This document shows, in pieces, positions 56,401 through 59,892 of a stretch of DNA of 64,000 nucleotides. The DNA lies in assembly GCA_032622095.1 (NCBI GenBank), contig CP136066.1:205364978-205428977 (forward strand), read 5' to 3'. The position numbers and the translations under genes are program-made. The DNA is from Siphonodentalium dalli (Eukaryota > Mollusca > Scaphopoda > Gadilida > Siphonodentaliidae). Position 1 is the stretch's first letter, and each line of letters begins with the position of its first letter. The notes beneath the pieces are model-generated. The model was not told where the DNA came from. It made no database searches and saw nothing but the letters and a program-made list of their open reading frames with translations.

Positions 56401-57459
56401 AAGGGGACTGTCAGCATTAAAGATCCTGTGCCAGTGCATTCTCTGATATATGCCAATCTCCTGTAGGGAGCCTCGCATATATAAGAGAATACACTGGCTT
56501 ACAAGGTCAAGTTGATATTGTCAGGCCAATGTATTCTCTTAGCGAGGCTCCCTATGGGAGACTTGCATATATAAGAGAATGCATTGGTTAGAATTAAGTT
56601 TTATATATGGTCGTCGCCATTATTTTTAGTGGAACAGAGCAAAAACTATGTTAAATTAGATGTTGTATGTTGTTGTTGTTGTAACTAGACTACACCTTTA
56701 AAGGTGGTTTATCTTTTCCTATAACAAGTTTTATATAGTTTCCTAGGTATAAAATAATAAATATGAATCAGAGACCCCTATCTGGAAACGCATCAATTAA
56801 TATGAATTTTATTTAAAATTTTCTGGTATAATATACATAATTTATAATCAATTTGTGACATTTTACGGCTCGCGTTCATTCTGAATGTAGCATGTGGAAT
56901 AACTTTATCTAAATATTCTAAAAATAGTAACAAAACAATGTCCCACTTGATTATTGAATTATATAAGAAAATATGGATATGAAATCAGTATTAATTGATG
57001 GGAGTGTTTTCTGACAAGATCTATTATTTTATGCCCTGGAAACAATATAAAACATGTTTAGGAAGAGATAGAACATCTTTAAGCCTATAACCCTTTCATG
57101 ATGGGAGCTGCACTTTTGCAGCATTAAAGATCCTGTGCGAGTGCATATATTCTTAGATATACGAGTCTCCCATAGGGAGCCTCACATATATAAGAGAATG
57201 CACTGGCTTACAAGGTCAAGGTAAATATTCTTTGGCCAATGTATTCTCTTATTTATGCGAGTCTCCCTATGGGAGACTTGCATTTATAAGAGGATGCACT
57301 GGCACAGGGTTTTCGCAAAATTTCAGGAACCTCCAGTCATAGAACGGTTAAATATATGTGCTGATGCATAAGAGAATTTGATTTTAATTACAGGACAGCC
57401 AGGGAGACTGGATGAATGATGTCGTTCTTGATGTGGAAGACTGGCTTTCTGATACATGA
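20237..57459 (+). CDS. Split gene, 17 exons, 659-aa product; possible TOPOVIBL-like meiotic protein
   Basis: I built this model from acceptor/donor sites plus phase. The exons are 20237-20412, 20712-20781, 21541-21661, 33082-33123, 35086-35312, 36158-36241, 37135-37190, 38583-38651, 39726-39882, 42205-42346, 43282-43380, 46113-46234, 49863-49973, 52556-52666, 53964-54107, 56195-56377 and 57394-57459. They total 1980 bases with every junction in phase and no internal stop. Residues 1-335 look globular. Residues 335-530 hold a beta-rich part (GFLVCDVGFEFVITNRSS) and helical parts (LCRLLQQNLADLLKSI, KKIAGIIQAVHNV). Residues 530-638 are Asn/Asp/Ser-rich and probably disordered. The last 21 residues end in DWMNDVVLDVEDWLSDT. 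No P-loop or clear GHKL ATP motif is seen. Length, layout and the Trp/Leu C-terminus fit a TOPOVIBL (TOP6BL) protein, which pairs with SPO11 in meiotic break formation and binds REC114 through its C-terminal helix. That identity is inference from memory, without alignment. The least certain parts are the first exon, the exon 9 donor, and the exon 4 acceptor. Confidence 0.7.
20447..20564. mobile_element. TACAGTAATGC MITE, copy 2, single arm
   Basis: Only the left arm is present (TACAGTAATGCCCTAAGTAA to GAAAGCTCTCCCCAAG). It begins 35 bases after the exon 1 donor. Confidence 0.75.
20712..20781 (+). CDS. Exon 2
   Basis: The exon follows a TACTACAG acceptor and ends at GAA|GTATAT. One base completes the split Met codon from exon 1; 23 codons follow (ILLRGQILFANMTESKIF...). 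It ends in phase 0, as exon 3 requires. The donor is not strong. I found it by phase logic, so it is less certain than exons 3-17. Confidence 0.55.
20798..20913. mobile_element. TACAGTAATGC MITE, copy 3, single arm
   Basis: A single left arm (TACAGTAATGCCCTAATTAA to GAAAGCTCTCCCCAAG), 16 bases downstream of the exon 2 donor. With copy 2 it makes two successive exons followed at once by the same MITE arm. Confidence 0.75.
20985..21135. repeat. Fragment of the AAAGGTACTCAAT family
   Basis: AAAGGTACTCAATGCCCATA, then ACAACAACATTTCTTCAAAA and AATGCTAACCACTGTCAACT. The same ordered blocks lie at 36738-36910 and 55789-55990. Confidence 0.6.
21541..21661 (+). CDS. Exon 3; source of the intron satellite
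   Basis: A TTCATTTGCAG acceptor precedes 40 open codons plus one base (VMEPCLIESSTTQDTEH... NNSEWFHVK), then the donor G|GTATGT. The phase-1 end matches exon 4. Its last 24 bases, AACAGTGAATGG..GTTAAGG with the donor, are repeated with small changes in the satellite that follows. An alternative frame stops within the exon, so the frame given is the one compatible with exons 2 and 4. Confidence 0.8.
21637..32484. repeat. 10.8-kb satellite of 37-bp and 44-bp units derived from the exon 3 / 5' splice site boundary
   Basis: The 44-bp unit contains AACAGTGAATGGTTTCATGT, then AAAGGGTATGTGTAATAAAT. The 37-bp unit is the same with 7 bases lost after CAGTGA (CAGTGAGATGTAAAGGG). I estimate about 270 units. 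Variants include AATTG for AATGG, TTAATG for TTCATG, GGATATG for GGGTATG, and a rare ATAGCAG. 37-bp units dominate about 26.9-30.1 kb; 44-bp units dominate 24.7-25.5 and 30.1-31.7 kb. The first unit overlaps exon 3 itself and has an extra 8 bases in the linker (AATAAAATTATAAATAC). On the minus strand the units are open in several frames, giving long spurious frames. Confidence 0.95.
32485..33081. other. End of intron 3, no feature recognised
   Basis: Unique AT-rich sequence between the satellite and exon 4. I see no coding block with splice sites here. Confidence 0.5.
33082..33123 (+). CDS. Exon 4, 42-bp microexon
   Basis: TTATTTTTTAG acceptor, 42 bases, GTAAGT donor. In the phase set by exon 3 it reads VHTGFAVDFKELAS and leaves one base that completes Ala with exon 5. 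A second AG (CATACAG) nine bases in could shorten it by three codons without changing frame. Confidence 0.7.
33153..33848. mobile_element. TTTAAAGGGGTACTGTACA element
   Basis: The left end TTTAAAGGGGTACTGTACAC (33153; repeated once at about 33194) is matched by GGGGTACAGTGCCCCTTTAA at the right end. It starts 30 bases after the exon 4 donor. Open frames on the minus strand (for example 33342-33629) have no clear homology that I recognise. Confidence 0.6.
33890..34030. repeat. Inverted repeat, related to 48740-48870
   Basis: GCTCTATGAATGATACAAAC and its complement GTTTGTATCATTCATAGAGC flank a short unique middle (about 33915-34006). Flanking blocks (CAACAGAATATATGCAACAA, GAGCCATGGATTAGTG) recur inverted at 48790-48860. 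Confidence 0.6.
34080..34510. repeat. Diverged units of a 160-bp-type tandem repeat
   Basis: Three units share CCCTTAGTTTGT, TTTTTAGCAATT, AACCAATT-TCATTCATATTGG and GGTATATGCATCTTTC-type blocks. The layout resembles the array at 3735-5880 at low identity. Confidence 0.55.
34593..34991. mobile_element. TTAACCCTTTACCCAACA MITE with two internal hairpins
   Basis: The element is bounded by TTAACCCTTTACCCAACA and a complement ending GGATAAAGGGTTAA, with TTAA at each edge as in piggyBac-type elements. Inside are two copies of a 70-bp hairpin (34745-34814, 34893-34966) built on GCCAATGCATTCTCTTATAT and its complement, separated by an AT-rich 80-bp spacer. The copy at 44858-45031 lacks both hairpins. 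Confidence 0.8.
35086..35312 (+). CDS. Exon 5
   Basis: A TTATTTTCAG acceptor and GTATGT donor bound 227 bases. After completing Ala it reads GRMNKLIHVLGEMKQIEDE, then a Cys-containing stretch (CHLCVQYPDPDDP), ending TVHLR in phase 0. Amphipathic helix then beta-strand character. It has the best coding appearance of the 5' half. Confidence 0.85.
35650..35819. mobile_element. TACAGTAATGC palindromic MITE, copy 4
   Basis: Both arms are present and nearly perfect, meeting near 35735 (GGCTTGTTGCCATATTTCCG). Each arm is about 80 bp. Confidence 0.8.
35865..36105. mobile_element. Possible hAT-family fragment
   Basis: The right part (GATATTGACATCGAATCTTG ... CACAGGGCCCTA) resembles the right end of the 60656-61918 element. 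A left end may be at AGGGTCCACTCTGG near 35869. No convincing target duplication. Confidence 0.3.
36158..36241 (+). CDS. Exon 6
   Basis: GTTACAG acceptor, 28 codons, GTAAGT donor, phase 0 at both ends. It reads IYVPLLTMMECCQSVHKYLQ then VYRILHPQ: a strand then a helix. Confidence 0.85.
36383..36737. mobile_element. TTAACCCTTTCAGTGCC MITE with a short hairpin
   Basis: TTAACCCTTTCAGTGCCAGG at the left and TTAGGCACTGAAAGGGTTAA at the right. A reduced form of the GCCAATGCATTCTCTTATAT hairpin lies at 36433-36473. The copy at 49632-49845 has the same termini but a different palindromic core. Confidence 0.8.
36738..36915. repeat. AAAGGTACTCAAT-family fragment
   Basis: AGATTCCAACAACAACATTT, CGCTTTAGTTATCAGA and AATAATGCTAACCACTGTCA match the fragments at 20985 and 55789. 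Followed at 36985-37070 by a single arm of the AGCCTTGAAATAG/GAATGAGGTCCCCAGAGGG family. Confidence 0.6.
37135..37190 (+). CDS. Exon 7
   Basis: TTTTTTACAG acceptor and GTTAGT donor; 18 codons plus two bases (IDIEVSMKIHENKCSSRF), ending in phase 2 to complete Ser with exon 8. Confidence 0.8.
37719..37981. mobile_element. TTAACCCTTCCATGACTGG MITE with two hairpins
   Basis: Bounded by TTAACCCTTCCATGACTGGA and a right end CCGCCATGAAAGAGTTAA, with TTAA edges. Holds two hairpins (37768-37835, 37863-37932). Subfamily shared with 43407, 55398, 57087 and partial copies at 56387 and 57838. Confidence 0.8.
38310..38491. mobile_element. TACAGTAATGC palindromic MITE, copy 5
   Basis: Full palindrome: TACAGTAATGCCCTAAATAA ... 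AGCTTTCCGATGAATGGCAA ... ACATTACTGTA. The small open frame across it is not a gene. Confidence 0.8.
38583..38651 (+). CDS. Exon 8
   Basis: TTTCTTACAG acceptor and GTGAGT donor. It completes Ser, reads FDGEKCCNISERRVIHDEQ then YYF, and leaves two bases (GG) completing Gly with exon 9. Confidence 0.8.
39318..39449. repeat. Foldback repeat, about 50-bp arms
   Basis: CCACCAAAATAATAGAAA and CTGCACGGAATTTGCATTTT are complemented by AAAAAGCGCATTACGTGCAG and AATTATTTTGGTGGA. The loop is about 25 bases. MITE-like, no TSD identified. Confidence 0.65.
39726..39882 (+). CDS. Exon 9, donor uncertain
   Basis: TTATTTCAG acceptor. It completes Gly and reads SLSDIEREIDVQQSQMD ... NRCTQNTGYMM. Ending at 39882 (ATG|GTATTA) gives phase 0, which matches exon 10 as chosen. 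Ending at 39871 (ACACAG|GTTATA) gives phase 1, which would suit a shorter exon 10 starting at 42256, or a small exon near 40031-40060. The strong GTGAGT site at 39933 does not give a usable phase. Confidence 0.7.
40193..40582. mobile_element. TTAACCCTTTACCCAACA MITE, inverted relative to 34593
   Basis: Same family and nearly same length as 34593-34991, in opposite orientation, with two hairpins (40212-40281, 40362-40434) and both TTAA edges. Confidence 0.8.
40590..41880. other. Intron 9 stretch with no recognised feature
   Basis: I see no exon with matching phase and no clear repeat in this 1.3 kb apart from short AT-rich runs. Confidence 0.45.
41883..42096. mobile_element. 5'-truncated TTAACCCTTTACCCAACA MITE
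   Basis: It begins inside the first hairpin (TAGGTCGCCTCGCATATATA), then the AT spacer, the second hairpin (41998-42069) and the terminus TGTTGGGTAAAGGGTTAA. It ends about 110 bases before the exon 10 acceptor. Confidence 0.75.
42142..42204. repeat. Tandem copy of the exon 10 acceptor region
   Basis: TACTTCTATGATAAATCAAG followed by GAGGCCATATTATATGGTGG at 42146 on is repeated 62 bases downstream inside exon 10, with a 2-base difference (CATATTATATGG against CATTATATGG). The upstream copy also has an acceptor-like TTTCCAAAG, but its frame runs to a stop. Confidence 0.75.
42205..42346 (+). CDS. Exon 10
   Basis: TTTGCACAG acceptor and GTAAGT donor; 47 codons plus one base. It reads IYFYDKSRRPLYGGCLIDER, then SRANVRKM ... 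VNDVKFGTALRT, with the last base completing Gly. A shorter version starting at 42256 is possible if exon 9 ends at 39871. Confidence 0.75.
42347..43281. other. Intron 10, no feature recognised
   Basis: A small hairpin-like pair around 42415-42500 (TTTTTCCACAGGTCCCCAGA and GGGGACTTGTGGATTTTT) and AT-rich sequence. An open frame at 43023 follows an AG but has no suitable donor. Confidence 0.45.
43282..43380 (+). CDS. Exon 11
   Basis: CATTACAG acceptor and GTAATT donor. It reads GFLVCDVGFEFVITNRSS then AQYAVMLVEVSSPLK and leaves one base for Gly. Strand-rich; resembles a compact beta domain segment. Confidence 0.85.
43407..43668. mobile_element. TTAACCCTTTAATGACGGG MITE with two hairpins
   Basis: TTAACCCTTTAATGACGGGA at the left, AGTCATGGAAGGGTTAA at the right. 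Two hairpins at 43449-43526 and 43552-43620. It starts 27 bases after the exon 11 donor. Confidence 0.8.
43690..43900. repeat. Diverged repeat shared with 15090-15290
   Basis: TTTAAAGGGACCCATGGCAC, ACATGGAGAAATAGATAAAC and TTAATTATTGATAGATATCC have counterparts in the same order near 15095, 15180 and 15218. Confidence 0.45.
44858..45031. mobile_element. TTAACCCTTTACCCAACA MITE without hairpins
   Basis: Contains both termini and the shared body (GGCCAAAACCGGCCAA, ATATCTTCGGTCTGTCTCAA, TGGATATCATTGGAACCGGC). It passes directly from TTACAGTTA to CAGGGCCCTTCTGTTGGGTA where other copies have the hairpin pair. Confidence 0.75.
45687..45902. mobile_element. TACAGTAATGC palindromic MITE, copy 6
   Basis: The longest copy: two full arms meeting at GCTCTCCCCTAGAGCTTTCC (near 45793). 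Confidence 0.85.
46006..46087. pseudogene. Decayed tandem copy of the exon 12 acceptor and 5' part
   Basis: ACATGGTTGT...TCTAG followed by GATCTATGGTGGATGTGATT and CCACTGGCATGTGATGAATT repeats the exon 12 acceptor and about its first 50 bases, 81 bases upstream. In the exon 12 frame it reads SMVDVIEPLACDEFCM before a stop, and no donor follows, so it is a dead copy. Confidence 0.75.
46113..46234 (+). CDS. Exon 12
   Basis: TTTATATAG acceptor and GTATGT donor. It completes Gly, then CMVDVNDPLACDELCRLLQQ and NLADLLKSISSPEKPPHVKK, ending in phase 0. Mostly helical. Confidence 0.85.
46287..47777. mobile_element. GGGACCAGCCTAGAG element with a greatly expanded 21-bp minisatellite
   Basis: Termini GGGACCAGCCTAGAG and a complement-like CTAGGCTGGTTCC. 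The body shares ATTTCAAAACAACATAT, AATGG-CTCTTGTGTTG and TTCTCCC blocks with 51631-52039. Between them the unit TTACTCACTATAATGGTGTT (with TTATTCATT and GTGTAC variants) is repeated in two blocks, 46384-46976 and 47003-47608, about 57 units. The long open frames on both strands are from this minisatellite. Confidence 0.75.
47990..48260. repeat. Possible retroposon fragment with (CAAA)n and G-rich tract
   Basis: A GC-richer stretch (AAGCAAACAAGCGGAGTCCG, ACACTAGACCCCCTGGTTAG) runs into (CAAA)n and a GGGGGAGGGTGGGGGG tract. The changed composition and the A-rich end suggest a retroposed fragment. I recognise no family. Confidence 0.35.
48740..48905. repeat. Inverted relative of 33840-34000
   Basis: CTAATCCATGGCTCAAATTC, TTGCATATATTCTGTTGAGT and ACAGTTCCCCTTTAA are the complement of blocks at 33835-33900, with the end similar to the 33153-33848 element. 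Confidence 0.55.
48916..49510. mobile_element. TACCCCCACTTTCG ... GTGGGGGTA element
   Basis: The head TATACCCCCACTTTCGAAGA is followed at once by GGGGGGTATACTGGATTGAC and (CTGTCCGTCCGTC)n. The body has two copies of an AACTATGAACCGATT-CAATAAT block and a tail CACGGTGGGGGTATGCTAGC. From memory, this arrangement is widespread in mollusc genomes; I did not verify it. Confidence 0.5.
49632..49845. mobile_element. TTAACCCTTTCAGTGCC palindromic MITE
   Basis: A 214-bp palindrome: TTAACCCTTTCAGTGCCAAG and its complement at the ends, meeting near 49739 (GAGCTCTTAGAGCTC). Arms are almost perfect over about 105 bp. It ends only 17 bases before the exon 13 acceptor. Confidence 0.85.
49863..49973 (+). 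CDS. Exon 13
   Basis: CTCTCCCCTCAG acceptor and GTAAAC donor; 37 codons in phase 0: KEIILQMAKANVVKSLSKIV then LQSTNEEFQAKCFSLMK. Strongly helical. The intron branch point may lie inside the MITE just upstream. Confidence 0.9.
50253..51045. mobile_element. TTAAAGGTGAAGGAAAC element
   Basis: TTAAAGGTGAAGGAAAC at the left and GGTTTCCTTCCCCTTTAA at the right are inverted termini with TTAA-like edges. The 793-bp body shows no coding frame of note. Confidence 0.65.
51371..51552. mobile_element. TACAGTAATGC palindromic MITE, copy 7
   Basis: Full palindrome with TATAGTAATGCTCTAAATAA at the left and AGCATTACTGTA at the right. Core is shortened around GGAAATCCATATTTCC. Confidence 0.8.
51631..52039. 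mobile_element. AGGAACCAGCCTAGAG element, short minisatellite version
   Basis: Same termini and flanking blocks as 46287-47777, but the internal TTCCTGATTATAATGGTGTA repeat has only about five units (51765-51855). Each half also has GGGAGAAGTGACTTCTC-type inverted blocks. Confidence 0.75.
52040..52555. other. End of intron 13, no feature recognised
   Basis: AT-rich; an open frame at 52183-52473 lacks splice sites in a usable phase. Confidence 0.4.
52556..52666 (+). CDS. Exon 14
   Basis: TATTATTACAG acceptor and GTGAGT donor; 37 codons, phase 0: AQGTYDFKENLEKKIAGIIQ then AVHNVDLDTLPNQTASF. The helix here probably closes the folded part of the protein. Confidence 0.9.
52700..53148. mobile_element. 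AAGCCTTGAAATAG foldback, long copy
   Basis: AAGCCTTGAAATAGTTTGTC at the left and ATAATTTCAAGGCTT at the right. Two nested GAATGAGGTCCCCAGAGGGT hairpins (52733-52815 and 53029-53121) lie inside. A short (TA)n is at 52937. Confidence 0.7.
53276..53414. mobile_element. Foldback with GAGGTTGACATGAGGAATTG arms
   Basis: TTATCGCATTGTTTCGAGGT, GACATGAGGAATTGTCA and TATTCACC are matched by the complement ending CAATGCGATAA, with GGCCGAAGGCC at the centre. Confidence 0.7.
53749..53919. mobile_element. AAGCCTTGAAATAG foldback, short copy
   Basis: Near-perfect 171-bp foldback with AAGCCTTGAAATAGGGTGTC, AGAATGAGGTCCCCAAAGGG, a centre CCGCATAGCGGG and the complement ending CTATTTCAAGGCTT. It ends 44 bases before exon 15. 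Confidence 0.75.
53964..54107 (+). CDS. Exon 15
   Basis: TTTTTTTTAATGTAG acceptor and GTAACT donor; 48 codons, phase 0: TQSIANSSENGSREDG then IAAEALTNNDDTNSNTDF. Asn/Asp/Ser/Glu-rich and probably disordered. Confidence 0.8.
54123..54208. repeat. Short foldback just after exon 15
   Basis: CTAATTTAGTGCCCCGAGGG and AGTGATGTC are complemented by GACATCACTCCCAAGGGGCA and CTAAATTGG. It starts 16 bases after the exon 15 donor. Confidence 0.65.
54400..54480 (+). mobile_element. SINE 3' tail fragment
   Basis: GAGCGCTTTGGGCCTCATGA, GATAAGGCGCTTTTAAAATG and an ATTATTATTTAT end are the common SINE tail design. No promoter head is seen upstream. Confidence 0.45.
54481..55397. other. Intron 15 stretch with no recognised feature
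   Basis: An open frame at 54692-55072 (126 codons) has no phase-compatible splice sites and no family I recognise. An (ATC)n run is near 55262. Confidence 0.4.
55398..55607. mobile_element. CAACCATTTCATGACCGG / GGGTTAA MITE
   Basis: Diverged left end TCAACCATTTCATGACCGGA and right end CCAGTGATGAATGGGTTAA. One complete hairpin (55493-55561) and half of another (55445-55488). Confidence 0.7.
55789..56090. repeat. AAAGGTACACAAT-family repeat
   Basis: AAAGGTACACAATCTGATTC, (CAACAA)n, AAGACTCTTTGGTTATCAGA and ACGTGTTATATATATCAACA match 36738-36915. The end near 56045-56090 (AAGAAATAGTAATTAGGAGC) resembles the opposite arm of 17766-18246. Confidence 0.55.
56195..56377 (+). CDS. Exon 16
   Basis: TGTTTTTCAG acceptor and GTGAGT donor; 61 codons, phase 0: NILMSNSAPADLVDVSNISI then FESSRNDDRFMEDINFADEL. 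Acidic and polar with short hydrophobic patches (linear-motif-like). Confidence 0.85.
56387..56592. mobile_element. TTAACACTTTCATGAAGGG MITE, right end missing
   Basis: It starts at TTAA 10 bases after the exon 16 donor. Two hairpins (56428-56501, 56524-56588), the second shortened. No right terminus. Confidence 0.7.
57087..57351. mobile_element. TATAACCCTTTCATGATGGG MITE with two hairpins
   Basis: Left ATAACCCTTTCATGATGGGA, right CTCCAGTCATAGAACGGTTAA. Hairpins at 57136-57208 and 57235-57303. It ends 42 bases before exon 17. Confidence 0.75.
57394..57459 (+). CDS. Exon 17, terminal, with stop codon
   Basis: TTTTAATTACAG acceptor, then 21 codons and TGA at 57457. It reads DSQGDWMNDVV then LDVEDWLSDT. 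Two Trp eleven residues apart with Val/Leu between them make an amphipathic helix. It resembles the Trp/Leu C-terminal peptide that vertebrate TOPOVIBL uses to bind the REC114 PH domain; this comparison is from memory. Confidence 0.85.
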   Translation, partial: DSQGDWMNDVVLDVEDWLSDT

Positions 57460-57837
57460 CAATGAAATGCAACTTTGTTTTGAGCTCACGGGCACATCAT
57501 ACTCTCATCAGCAGACTATAGAACCTACTTCTAGTCTACTCCAGTCTTTCTATATAAGTTATATGCTCTTTAAAGATGGTCTATATCTCCCGGGCCACAA
57601 TTACAACAACATAATTTTTATAAATCCCGATTTCAAGACTGCAAATATCAGAAAAAACGGAACGTATTATGTTATTGGTTCGTCCATTTCGTTTCCAGAT
57701 GATAACTTTTGTAAGTCTTAACTGAATGGAATGAAATTTGGTATGTTATGGTCCTTGTCGACAGAATAGAATTTTCGAATTTACCAATTATTTTGGTTTC
57801 CGGATGGTAACTTTAGTTTTAGTTGTCTGACTGTTTT

Positions 57838-57927
57838 CTCCCTATAGGAGACTCACATATATAAGAGAAAGCACTGGCACAGGATCTTTAATGTTGCACC
57901 AGCGCAGCTCCTGACATGAAAGGGTTA
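57838..57927. mobile_element. Half MITE in the 3' UTR region
   Basis: The right half of the CATGA subfamily: CTCACATATATAAGAGAAAG through GCAGCTCCTGACATGAAAGG to GTTAA. Confidence 0.65.
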
Positions 57928-58185
57928 ACTAATAGTGGCTAATAAATTTGACACTCTTTAAATGAATTAGCACACTATATACCTGTTGGTGGCTAGATCG
58001 TCATCAAGATATGAGCTATAAATGTTATTTTAGTCATCCTCAAGTGTTGTCCAAAAGCCTTTTTGTTGTTAAGTTGACTGTCACTGACACATTCATTATC
58101 TACCTGAGATCTGATTTTGTCAACCTTTGTTGTGTTAATTATTTAAAGATTTTTATATTGAAATCATATGTTCATTATATTGACA

Positions 58186-58191
58186 AATAAA
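58186..58191 (+). promoter_or_regulatory. Polyadenylation signal AATAAA
   Basis: AATAAA lies 727 bases after the stop codon, followed by a T/G-rich TGTTCCTGCTTGTC within about 30 bases. It is the first AATAAA with a good downstream element. A weaker one (TAATAAATTTG near 57940) is closer. Confidence 0.55.
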
Positions 58192-58299
58192 ACTGTTGAT
58201 GCTCTGTTCCTGCTTGTCAGTTCATTGAAATTAGAGGTGGTAAGGGCCCCCGGTCTCAGTTGGTAAGTCGCATAGCCCATTAGCAAACAAATAGTTAGG

Positions 58300-59060
58300 G
58301 AGCCCGCATATGTTCTATTTACACTTTTGCGTACAAAAGGTTTGACCCCCTAAAGTTGGTACCAATAATGGAACATTCTGAAAAACCGATTTCTTAAGTT
58401 GCGCATTCCTGGGGTTTAGGGGCTGCTGAACCCCAAAAAGTGCCAAAAATCACTTCTATTTACACTTCCGCGTACATCGATGAATTTTGGTTTGATGATA
58501 CTCCTAAGTGTACTCATTAAGAAAACACAACTTAAGAAAGGGATTTTCCTGGGGTTTTCAGATAAGAAAGGGGGTCCCATGCTGAATCCCAAAACGTGAT
58601 TTTTCACTTTTTTTTACACTTTCGGGTACATCCATAATTTTTGGTCTCAAAGTACTTTGACATATACTAATTATAAAAACACAACTTAAGAAGCAACTTT
58701 TCCTGGGGTTTTAAGATAAGAAGGGGGTCATCGGGTCACCCCTCAAAACGTAAAAAATCACTTTTATTTACATGATTGCATTCGTCCAACGTGTGTATAT
58801 GTGCGTACACCCTTGGAACGTTGCACTATTACAACCAATACATCCCTAAATCGATACGATCAACTTAAGAAATATATATTCATGTCGTTTTCTGATAAGA
58901 ACGAGACTTGTTACCCCCCCCCCCCCCCACAACCCGATCCATTTTCTAGACCTATAAGTGAGCCAGTTTTATGAAAATTATAACGGGAAAATCTAGTAAA
59001 ATGTATACAAATGTATATATTTTCGTGAAGCTAAGACATAATGACACTTTTTTTGGGCCA
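58300..59060. repeat. About 150-bp degenerate tandem repeat
   Basis: ATTTACACTTT-GCGTACA, CAACTTAAGAAA and TTTCCTGGGGTTTT recur in order, with units starting near 58313, 58455, 58610 and 58762. A C-run of about 18 bases sits at 58914-58931. Confidence 0.65.
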
Positions 59061-59892
59061 AAATTGAAACTCACCATCCAAGATGGCCGCCAAAATGGCT
59101 AATGCAACTTTATTTTGTGTTTTTTATATTAACTGATCATTGGAGCAATTAAATATGCAATTATTGGGGTCCTAACCCCTTCCGATCCCTCAAAAATTCG
59201 ATTTTACAGAACGCAGTACATAATTTTACAAAAAAATCACAATTGAGATTCTAGTCATATTTCAACAAGAAATGAAAAGAAAATTGTAATGTAAGTGAGG
59301 CATATCATTACCTATGAATATTCCAAATCTCTGGAACCATAAATCTTACCTTGGCTCAAAATGGCTGCGAAAATGGCTGCTAAAATATGGAAAATGGTAA
59401 ATATTGCCCCAGGGTGTCCTGCAATCGCTTACAAGTTGTGGTTGATGTACACAATTGGCTAATCTGTTTTCTATACATTGCATACTAACATGTCTGATGC
59501 ACCATGGATCATTTTTACTATTGTCACCACTGACATTTACCAGAAATATTGGACAAAAATATCGGCAAGAATTCACTTTTCGGGGTTCGACCATTTGTTC
59601 AAGTAAAATGTAACTATCTTTGGATTGAAAGGTGTTTATTGTTTTGGTCTATCTTAAATGTGTCACACTACGGTGTTTATAGACTAAATTGCTCAAGATG
59701 GCTTCCAAAATGGCAACCAAATTTGTAAAAAGTTAAAAGTTAACATATCCCGAACATTATTCTCTGGGTTATCCGAAAAAAAGTGGCAAATTGTGACTCA
59801 CTTGGTTATTGTACGTGTTAGTTACAATGTAATTAACTGACAACTACGTTCTATTATGTTTGTCCCCGTTCCGTATGGGGCATGACAAATTC
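59061..59892. repeat. Degenerate AAGATGGC(C/T)GCCAAAATGGC repeats
   Basis: Copies near 59080, 59350 and 59695 (TCAAGATGGCTTCCAAAATG), about 300-340 bp apart, with a related GCCAAGATGGTAGCC near 60040. Non-coding. Confidence 0.5.
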
